Positions 1 to 6,466 of a stretch of DNA of 6,466 bases are shown in pieces. The notes under the pieces are model-generated. The model was not told the origin of the DNA and did no database searches. It saw nothing but the letters and a program-made list of their open reading frames with translations. The stretch is from assembly GCA_035264445.1 (NCBI GenBank), contig DATFQE010000240.1, forward strand, positions 1 through 6,466, read 5' to 3'. Position 1 is the first letter of the stretch; each line of letters opens with the position of its first letter. The stretch is from DATFQE01 sp035264445 (GTDB lineage: Bacteria; Actinomycetota; Thermoleophilia; Gaiellales; Gaiellaceae). A program made the translations under genes and the position numbers.

Positions 1-704
1 GCAGGCCTCGAGATAGCGGCGCGCCTGCGCCGCGTCGAAGGCGCCCCGCTCGAGGAAGACGTCGGCGGCCTCGGCGAGCCGCGCCGCCTCGGGTAGCACG
101 TCGCGGAGGGCGAAATCGAGGTACGCGTCGGCGTCGCCGAACTCGGGCGGCACGGCATGCGCACCGAGCCACGTCGGGATGCCGCCTTCCTCCGCGATCA
201 CGCGGAGGGACGCCAGCTCGGTCTCGCGATCGAGCCCGTAGCCGGACTTCGACTCGAACGTCGTCGTGCCCGCGCGGAGCATCCAGGCGTGGTGGCGCCT
301 GACGGCCTCACGGAGGCCCTCCTCGCCGGCCTCGCGGGTCGCCCGGACGGTCGAGCGGATTCCGCCGCCGGCGGCGTGGAGCTCCTCATAGCTCGCTCCC
401 GCTGCGCGGAGCGCGAACTCCTCCACGCGGTCGCCGCCGAAGCAGGCGTGCGTGTGGCAGTCGACGAGACCCGGGACCGCGCAGAGGCCGCGGCCGTCGA
501 GCTCCTCGACATCGCCGTCCACCGGCCGGAGGTCGGCCATGCGCCCCACGCCGGCGATGCGGTCAGCGTCGGTCAGGACGAACGCGTCCTCGACCACCTC
601 GACGTCGCCGAGCGAGCGCCCTCGAAGCGGCGCGCCGGAGCCGCGCGGCGTGGCGAGCTGCTCGAGATCGCGGATCAGCAGGCGGCCGGGCCCGCCTGGG
701 CCGC

Positions 705-708
<4 letters not shown>
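1..708 (-). CDS. hutI: Imidazolonepropionase, C-terminal part outside window
   Basis: Cytoplasmic metal-dependent amidohydrolase that opens the ring of 4-imidazolone-5-propionate to give N-formiminoglutamate, the third step of histidine breakdown. My reading of the minus strand gives 236 codons open to the window edge; the family is usually about 400 residues, so roughly the last 40% is missing. Visible motifs are VPGLVDCHTHACFGGDR (78-94) with metal-ligand histidines H85 and H87, GGGIRSTV (114-121), ESKSGYGL (152-159), and GAHAVPPE (182-189) with metal-ligand H184. The segment ADVFLERGAF (215-224) matches the family region usually written DVFCE, with Leu in place of Cys. The ATG at 706-708 overlaps the hutU stop as ATGA, so translation is probably coupled; no good Shine-Dalgarno lies upstream. 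It is the last hut gene visible here. Family assignment is very secure; the ligand roles come from knowledge of the amidohydrolase family. Confidence 0.96.
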
Positions 709-2404
<1,696 letters not shown>

Positions 2405-2408
<4 letters not shown>

Positions 2409-2665
2409 GACGGTTTCCGTCCTTTACGCCGCCGTTCCTCGCGCTTCGCGCGCGAGAACCGCAGCCATGTCCAGCCCGTCCCCAGGACGAACGCGAACCC
2501 GGCGCCGATCGCCGCCCGGTCCGCGCTCTGCCCGGATGCGAGCAGGAAAACGAAGCCGATCGCCGCAAGCGCGCCGTAGAACAGCGCGCTGGTCCGGAAG
2601 GGCCGCGCCGGCACCCCCCGCTCGCCGGCGAAGAGCGAATCGCGCCTGCGCCCGTTCTCGCTCAT
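2405..2665 (-). CDS. Small two-helix membrane protein inside the hut operon, function unknown
   Basis: I do not recognise this 86-aa protein. It has a short polar N-terminus (MSENGRRRDS), then a hydrophobic segment at about residues 25-43 (ALFYGALAAIGFVFLLAS), a short polar turn (GQSADR), a second hydrophobic segment at about 50-69 (IGAGFAFVLGTGWTWL), and a strongly basic tail from 71 (SRAKREERRRKGRKPS). By the positive-inside rule both ends should face the cytoplasm. The ATG at 2663-2665 was chosen because it forms an ATGA overlap with the hutH stop. The reading frame stays open to an upstream ATG at 2857, but that extension lies within hutH and looks like shadow sequence. Its stop overlaps the hutU GTG start. 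The double overlap implies co-translation with hutH and hutU. It could be a transport accessory, a membrane anchor, or an unrelated gene caught in the operon; nothing in the sequence decides between these. Confidence 0.8.
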
Positions 2666-4206
2666 CCGAGCGCCCCGATCTCGGCCTCGACCGCCTCCTG
2701 CAGCGAGCCGTCGCGAATCGCATCGGCCACGGCCTCGATGTCCTGCGTGAGCGGCCGGTCGTCGCGAAGCCTCGGGGACAGCCCGCGCACGAACGAGCGC
2801 GCGGCGGCGACCCCGTCGCCCGGAGCCAGCGGAGCGAGGAACTCGACCGCCTGACACCCCGCCAGCAGCTCGATTGCGACTGCGCGCTCCGAGTTGCCGA
2901 GGACCTGCCAGGCCTTCAGGCCCGCCGCGTTCCCCATCGAAACGTGGTCCTCCTGCCCGGCGCTCGTCGGGATCGAGTCGACGCTCGCCGGATGGCAGAG
3001 GGACTTCGACTCGCTGACGAGCGACGCGGCCACGTACTGGGGGATCATGAACCCGGAGTTGAGGCCGCCGTCCGCCGTGAGGAACGCCGGCAGGCCCTCC
3101 GAGAGCGAGGGGTTGACGAGACGCTCGGTGCGGCGCTCCGAGATGCTCGCCAGCTCGGAGGCCGCCATCGCGAGGGCGTCGAGCGCGAATGCCAGCGACT
3201 GCCCGTGGAAGTTGCCGTTGGAGACGAGCTCTCCGCGCTCCACGAGCACGAGCGGGTTGTCCGTCGCGGCGTTGAGCTCGACGGCGACCGTCGCTTCGAC
3301 GTACGCGAGCAGGTCACGCGCGGCTCCGTGCACCTGCGGCGCGCAGCGGACCGAATACGCGTCCTGCACCTTGTCGCACCAGCGGTGCCCCTCCATGACC
3401 GCCGAGCCCTCGACGAGACGCAGCACGTTCGCCGCCGCAACCGCCTGCCCCGGCAGCGGACGCAGCTGCTGCACCTCGGGGCCGAACGCGACCCGCGAGC
3501 CCTGGAGCGCCTCGAGCGACAGCGCGCACGCGATGTCGGCCGCGACCGCGAGCCGGCTCGCACGGACGACGCCGAGCGCCCCGAACGCAGCCATGAACTG
3601 CGTGCCGTTGATCAGCGACAGGCCTTCCTTCGTCTCGAGGACGACCGGAGCGAGGCCGGCGCGCGCCAGCGCCTCCGCGCCGGGCAGGAGCTCGCCGTCG
3701 AGCTCCGCCTCGCCCTCGCCCACGAGCGGCAGCGCGAGGTGCGCGAGCGGCGCGAGGTCCCCGCTCGCGCCGACCGAGCCCCGGCTCGGCACGCGCGGAA
3801 GCACGTCGTGCTCGAGGAAGGCGACGAGCAGCTCGGCGAGCTCGACACGCGCGCCCGAATAGCCCTTCGCGAGCGTGTTCGCCCGCAGGAGCAGCGCCGC
3901 GCGCACGATCTCGCGCGGATACGGCTCCCCCACACCGCACGCATGGCTCCTCAGCAGGCGCAGCTGGAGCTCCAAGGCGAGCGCTTCCGGGATCTCCTGC
4001 GAGACGAAGCGGCCGAACCCCGTGTTCACGCCGTAGGTGTGGTGACTGTCGCTGTGCGCCACCTCGTCGACGAGCTCTCGCGCGGCCCGCATGCGCTCCG
4101 CCGCGGACGTCGCGACCGCGGCCGGCTCACCCTTCACGGCGACCTCCCAGACGTCGGCGATCGTCAGGGCGTCGCCGGTGAGGCCGATCGCCGTGCGCTG
4201 CGCCAC
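2662..4206 (-). CDS. hutH: Histidine ammonia-lyase (histidase)
   Basis: Cytoplasmic enzyme that removes ammonia from L-histidine to give urocanate, the committing step of the pathway. It is 514 aa, typical of the family. The Ala-Ser-Gly triad that cyclises to the MIO electrophile is A147-S148-G149, within GSVGASGDLAPLAH (143-156). Other family motifs are YGVNTGFG (58-65) with the catalytic tyrosine, LINGTQ (198-203), QDAYSVRCAPQVHG (281-294), NGNFHGQ (330-336), GLNSGFMIPQY (381-391) and SIPTSAGQEDHVSMG (411-425) with E419. NGNFHGQ and the QEDHVS region agree with histidase more than with Phe or Tyr ammonia-lyases, and the hut context supports this. The GTG start at 4204-4206 gives the normal N-terminus (GLTGDALTIADV); it lies 9 nt after the upstream stop, with a GAGGA (4221-4225, minus strand) rather far upstream. 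Its own stop forms ATGA with the small membrane-protein gene. All key residues are present. Confidence 0.98.
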   Translation of the reverse strand: MAQRTAIGLTGDALTIADVWEVAVKGEPAAVATSAAERMRAARELVDEVAHSDSHHTYGVNTGFGRFVSQEIPEALALELQLRLLRSHACGVGEPYPREIVRAALLLRANTLAKGYSGARVELAELLVAFLEHDVLPRVPSRGSVGASGDLAPLAHLALPLVGEGEAELDGELLPGAEALARAGLAPVVLETKEGLSLINGTQFMAAFGALGVVRASRLAVAADIACALSLEALQGSRVAFGPEVQQLRPLPGQAVAAANVLRLVEGSAVMEGHRWCDKVQDAYSVRCAPQVHGAARDLLAYVEATVAVELNAATDNPLVLVERGELVSNGNFHGQSLAFALDALAMAASELASISERRTERLVNPSLSEGLPAFLTADGGLNSGFMIPQYVAASLVSESKSLCHPASVDSIPTSAGQEDHVSMGNAAGLKAWQVLGNSERAVAIELLAGCQAVEFLAPLAPGDGVAAARSFVRGLSPRLRDDRPLTQDIEAVADAIRDGSLQEAVEAEIGALG

Positions 4207-4215
4207 GCGGTGAGT

Positions 4216-5124
4216 CTAGTCCTCGTCTCGCCACGCTCGGTCGCGCCGCAGCAGCCGCAGCTCGAGCACACGTGACGCGTCGAAGTCGGCGATGTTCAGC
4301 TGGGCGCCGGCGGCCGCCGCTGCGGCGCCGGCCGGCATGAGCCCCACCAGCTCGGACCCGAGGACGCGGGCTCCCCGGGCGGTCGCCTCCTCCTCGACGC
4401 GGGCGAGGATCTCGTGCAGCGCGGCGGCTTCCCAGTCCTCGACGTTCATGCTGACCTGGACGCGGCCCGCCAACGGGAGGTCGAGCCCGAGAGCTCGCAC
4501 ACCCGGAAAGCCGCCGCCGCGCTCCCTGACGACCGCGGCGATCGCCCGGGCGACGACGAGATCCGCGTCCATGAGATCGACGTTGAAGGCGATCAGCGGC
4601 CTCCGTGCGCCGACGATGACCGCACCGGCCCGCTCGTCGAGCCGGGGCGGCCCGAAATCCGGGGCGAGCTCACCCGACTCGAGCCGGCGGGCGAGCTCTT
4701 CGGTCCCGCCGCGCCGGAAGAACGCCGGCCCGCGGCCCGGCGCCAGCTCGCCGTAGACGAAGACCGGCAGAACGAGGTCCGCGGCGATCCGCTCCGCCAC
4801 GCGACGCGCCGCAGACCGTGCTCGATCCATGTCGGCGAGCTCGATCGGCACGACGGGGACGACGTCCGCCGCTCCGATGCGAGGATGGGCGCCCTCATGG
4901 CGCCGCAGATCGATCCGTTCGCGCGCCTCCGCGACGCCGGCGACCAGCGCGTCGACGATGCCCGCGTCGCCCGCCACGAGCGTGAACACGGAGCGGTTGT
5001 GATCGGGATCGGTGTGGACGTCGAGCAGCTCCGCATGGCGCGCGAGGGCTGCGCCGATGGCGTCGATCGTCGTACGGTCGCGCCCCTCGGAGAAGTTCGG
5101 CACCGCCTCCAGGGGCAACGGCAT
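4216..5124 (-). CDS. Glutamate formimidoyltransferase, stand-alone
   Basis: Transfers the formimino group of N-formiminoglutamate to tetrahydrofolate, releasing glutamate and 5-formiminotetrahydrofolate; this is the last hut step in the folate-dependent branch. At 302 aa it corresponds to the formiminotransferase part (N- and C-subdomains) of animal FTCD, without a cyclodeaminase domain. Visible motifs are VPNFSEGR (8-15), DPDHNRSVFT (39-48), HEGAHPRIGAADVVPVVP (76-93), where H80 matches the catalytic histidine of the family, FVYGE (122-126), FRRGG (136-140), DFGPPRLDE (156-164), GARRPLIAFNVDL (172-184), VQVSMNVED (222-230) and GSELVGLMP (256-264). The ATG at 5122-5124 gives the standard N-terminus. 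It is the first gene of the operon, so its promoter should drive the hut genes; a TAGAGT hexamer ends 6 nt before the ATG. A partner cyclodeaminase would be needed to process the product, and none is visible in the window. Confidence 0.95.
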   Translation of the reverse strand: MPLPLEAVPNFSEGRDRTTIDAIGAALARHAELLDVHTDPDHNRSVFTLVAGDAGIVDALVAGVAEARERIDLRRHEGAHPRIGAADVVPVVPIELADMDRARSAARRVAERIAADLVLPVFVYGELAPGRGPAFFRRGGTEELARRLESGELAPDFGPPRLDERAGAVIVGARRPLIAFNVDLMDADLVVARAIAAVVRERGGGFPGVRALGLDLPLAGRVQVSMNVEDWEAAALHEILARVEEEATARGARVLGSELVGLMPAGAAAAAAGAQLNIADFDASRVLELRLLRRDRAWRDED

Positions 5125-5129
5125 GAACG

Positions 5130-5135
5130 TACTCT
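5130..5135 (+). promoter_or_regulatory. Possible -10 element (TACTCT) for the methyltransferase gene
   Basis: On the plus strand TACTCT fits TANNNT and ends 7 nt before the GTG at 5143. It overlaps the opposite-strand TAGAGT hexamer by all but one base. An AGGAG at 5136-5140 lies only 2 nt from the GTG, which is closer than a usual Shine-Dalgarno, so leaderless initiation is an alternative. I see no clear -35 element about 17 nt upstream; that region is coding sequence of the divergent gene. Confidence 0.35.
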
Positions 5136-5136
5136 A
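5131..5136 (-). promoter_or_regulatory. Possible -10 element (TAGAGT) for the hut operon
   Basis: Read on the minus strand, TAGAGT fits the TANNNT pattern of actinobacterial -10 elements and lies 6 nt before the formimidoyltransferase ATG, so the transcript could begin at or next to the start codon (leaderless). I see no convincing -35 hexamer upstream. No Shine-Dalgarno is evident before this ATG, which fits a leaderless message. The position is seen directly; the function is inferred. Confidence 0.4.
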
Positions 5137-5142
5137 GGAGCG

Positions 5143-5736
5143 GTGAAGGCGTACTACGACGCGCGGGCTCCGGAATACGACGACTGGTTCCACGGGGTAG
5201 GCCGCTACGCGGACCGCGACCGCCCCGGCTGGGAGGACGAGCTCGAGGATCTGTTCGCGACGCTCGCAGGTCTCGCTCCCGCTCGCACGCTCGACGTCGC
5301 GTGCGGCACGGGGTTCCTCACCAGGCACCTTCGCGGTCAACTGACCTGCCTCGACCAGAGCGCGCGGATGCTGGCGATCGCCGCCGAACGGGTTCCGCAC
5401 GCCACGATGGTGAACGCCGAGGCGATGCCGCTTCCGTTCGCCGACGGGGAGTTCGAGCGTCTCTTCACCGGTCACTTCTACGGACACCTCGAAGAGCCCG
5501 ACCGGGTCGCGTTCCTCGACGAGGCGCGGCGCGTGGCAGACGAGCTCGTCGTGGTCGACTCTTCGCTGGCGCACTCGCCGGTCGCCGAGGAATGGCAGCC
5601 GCGGTTCCTGAACGACGGCTCCGAGTGGGCGGTCTACAAGCGCTTCTTTACGGGCGACGGACTCGCCGAGGAGCTGGGCGGCGGCGAGGTGCTGCACGAC
5701 GGAATGTGGTTCGTGGTGGTTCGCGCGCCCGCGTGA
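5143..5736 (+). CDS. Class I SAM-dependent methyltransferase
   Basis: A 197-aa protein with the Rossmann-like fold of small-molecule methyltransferases (Methyltransf_11/25 style). The N-terminal YYDARAPEYDDWF (4-16) is typical of this group. Motif I, LDVACGTGFLTRHL (50-63), binds S-adenosylmethionine; D71 at the end of the next strand (CLDQSARML, 69-77) should bind the ribose hydroxyls; NAEAMPLPFADGEF (91-104) is the usual post-motif region before the fourth strand. The substrate cannot be told from sequence. The GTG at 5143-5145 was chosen because no other start codon lies in frame between the divergent gene and motif I, and the N-terminal motif begins right there; the frame stays open far upstream only as antisense shadow. 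The stop overlaps the next gene's GTG as GTGA, implying co-translation with the glycosylase-like protein. A role acting on nucleic acid or on a small metabolite is equally possible. Confidence 0.88.
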   Translation: MKAYYDARAPEYDDWFHGVGRYADRDRPGWEDELEDLFATLAGLAPARTLDVACGTGFLTRHLRGQLTCLDQSARMLAIAAERVPHATMVNAEAMPLPFADGEFERLFTGHFYGHLEEPDRVAFLDEARRVADELVVVDSSLAHSPVAEEWQPRFLNDGSEWAVYKRFFTGDGLAEELGGGEVLHDGMWFVVVRAPA

Positions 5737-6356
5737 CGCGGCGGCGCTCGTCGTATCGCTCCTTCGCATCCCTCCAGCGCGACCTCGCGGTCTGCCGGGC
5801 CTGCGCCGAGGCCGGCTACCCGCTCGAGTCGCTGCCCGTGATCGCGCCGTACTCCGGCCAGCGCGCGTACATCTACGGCCAGGCCCCGGGCTTCGTCGAA
5901 GGGTTCGAGCGGCGCCCGTGGCGCGGTCGCGCGGGACGCACACTCCGGCGCTGGCTTCAGCTCGACGAGGACGCGTTCTACGAGACGTTCTACTGCGCTT
6001 CGGTCACGCGCTGCTATCCGGGCAAGGCGCCGTCCGGGCGGGGCGACCGGACGCCGACCTCGCGCGAGCAGGAGCTCTGTGCGTTCTGGCGCCACTGGGA
6101 GCTCAGGCTGATCGAGCCGCAGCTGATCGTCACGGTCGGCGGGCTTGCCGCACGCCGGCTGCTCGGTCTGGCGAGCGTGTCGGACTTCGTCGGCAAGAGC
6201 TACATGCTCGGGCACGCGATCGCGATCCCGCTTCCGCACCCCTCGGGAGCGAGCGGCTGGCTCAACGACCGGGCCAACCGTGCCCGGCTCGGTAAGGCGC
6301 TCACGCACGCCCGCGGAGAAGTAGCGAGGCTCGGGCAAACGGAAGACCGGAGCTAG
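5733..6356 (+). CDS. Uracil-DNA glycosylase superfamily protein, probable Fe-S type
   Basis: A 207-aa member of the UDG superfamily, nearest in layout to the iron-sulfur (family 4/5-like) enzymes that excise uracil from DNA. Cysteines C21 and C24 (CRAC), C94 (VTRCYPG) and C116 (EQELCAFW) match the CX2C...C...C pattern that holds a 4Fe-4S cluster in those families, with a somewhat long gap (21 residues) between the last two. Motif 1 is YGQAPGFVE (48-56), followed by WRGRAGRTLRRWL (63-75). The core strand LIVTVGGLAARRLL (131-144) and motif 2, PLPHPSGAS (166-174), also fit. Motif 1 has Gln where family 4 commonly has Glu, so true uracil excision is not assured. The GTG at 5733-5735 overlaps the methyltransferase stop (GTGA); the start is supported by the N-terminal distance to the CX2C. 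It probably forms an operon with the methyltransferase. Superfamily membership is firm; substrate is inferred. Confidence 0.87.
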   Translation: MTRRRSSYRSFASLQRDLAVCRACAEAGYPLESLPVIAPYSGQRAYIYGQAPGFVEGFERRPWRGRAGRTLRRWLQLDEDAFYETFYCASVTRCYPGKAPSGRGDRTPTSREQELCAFWRHWELRLIEPQLIVTVGGLAARRLLGLASVSDFVGKSYMLGHAIAIPLPHPSGASGWLNDRANRARLGKALTHARGEVARLGQTEDRS

Positions 6357-6376
6357 ACTCGACGTTGTTGCAAGAT

Positions 6377-6466
6377 GTGCAGCAAACACCGCTTTATCGC
6401 GACACGTTCGCGCGCCTGCTCGGCTTCCTGAAGCCGTATCGCTGGTCGCTGGCGGTATCGATCGTG
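6377..6466 (+). CDS. N-terminus of a probable ABC transporter permease/ATPase, cut by window edge
   Basis: Only 30 codons from the GTG at 6377 are visible, with the reading frame running out of the window. The stretch FARLLGFLKPYRWSLAVSIV (residues 11-30 from that GTG) is amphipathic then hydrophobic and strongly resembles the start of the first membrane helix of ABC exporter half-transporters, where LKPYRW-type sequences just before helix 1 are common. No ATP-binding domain is in view, so this is a resemblance only. Two in-frame TTG codons at 6365 and 6368 are alternative starts; no clear Shine-Dalgarno decides among them. The gene follows the glycosylase-like gene by about 20 nt or less on the same strand and may be in its operon. 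Another multi-pass membrane protein is possible. Confidence 0.5.
   Translation, partial: MQQTPLYRDTFARLLGFLKPYRWSLAVSIV

Noticed and set aside
5132..5140. CTCTAGGAG as an operator palindrome between the divergent genes
   Set aside because: The arms are only three bases and not extended on either side, so it is too short to tell from chance.
4414..5736. A 440-aa version of the methyltransferase with a long N-terminal extension
   Set aside because: The extension lies antisense to the formimidoyltransferase and has no domain; the methyltransferase N-terminal motif begins right at the GTG at 5143.
5301..6356. A 351-aa form of the glycosylase-like protein
   Set aside because: The first 144 residues overlap the methyltransferase in another frame and are low-complexity; the GTG at 5733 gives a normal distance to the CX2C motif.
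6354..6359. TAGACT as a -10 element for the partial transporter gene
   Set aside because: The hexamer fits TANNNT, but it overlaps the previous stop codon, has no -35, and its distance to the possible starts (TTG 6365, TTG 6368, GTG 6377) does not match a leaderless or an ordinary leader arrangement.
6375..6431. ATG at 6375 as the start of the last gene
   Set aside because: That frame meets a stop codon after about 18 codons; the transporter-like sequence is in the frame of the GTG at 6377.

Overview
The window is very GC-rich throughout. Its genes use mostly G/C-ending codons, start often with GTG, and are packed with 4-nt stop/start overlaps. This suggests a high-GC actinobacterium, possibly of the Thermoleophilia (Gaiellales/Solirubrobacterales) type. 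The lineage is an impression from gene style, not a phylogenetic result.

Minus strand, 5124 down to 1: a histidine-utilisation (hut) operon. In transcription order it holds a stand-alone glutamate formimidoyltransferase (4216-5124), histidine ammonia-lyase hutH (2662-4206), an 86-aa protein with two predicted membrane helices (2405-2665), urocanase hutU (705-2408) and imidazolonepropionase hutI (1-708, cut by the window edge). Together these enzymes take histidine through urocanate, imidazolonepropionate and formiminoglutamate to glutamate, handing the formimino group to tetrahydrofolate. HutH, the small protein, HutU and HutI are linked by ATGA or GTGA overlaps. The formimidoyltransferase gene ends 9 nt before hutH.

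Plus strand, 5143 to 6466: a divergent set with no evident link to histidine breakdown. It holds a 197-aa class I SAM-dependent methyltransferase (5143-5736), a 207-aa uracil-DNA-glycosylase-superfamily protein with a probable Fe-S cluster (5733-6356), and the first codons of a membrane protein that looks like an ABC transporter (about 6377 onward). The methyltransferase and the glycosylase overlap by GTGA.

The two divergent start codons are separated by only 18 nt. That gap holds overlapping TANNNT -10-like hexamers on both strands, each 6-7 nt from its start codon, which suggests a shared bidirectional promoter giving leaderless transcripts. The other points worth a second look are the unexplained small membrane protein inside the hut operon, a patch of A/T-ending codons inside hutU, and the atypical glycosylase motif. 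The window is mostly an ordinary catabolic operon and I see no clear new defence or mobile system. No stretch over 300 nt lacks a gene, and I saw no tRNA, rRNA, CRISPR array, insertion sequence or obvious terminator.
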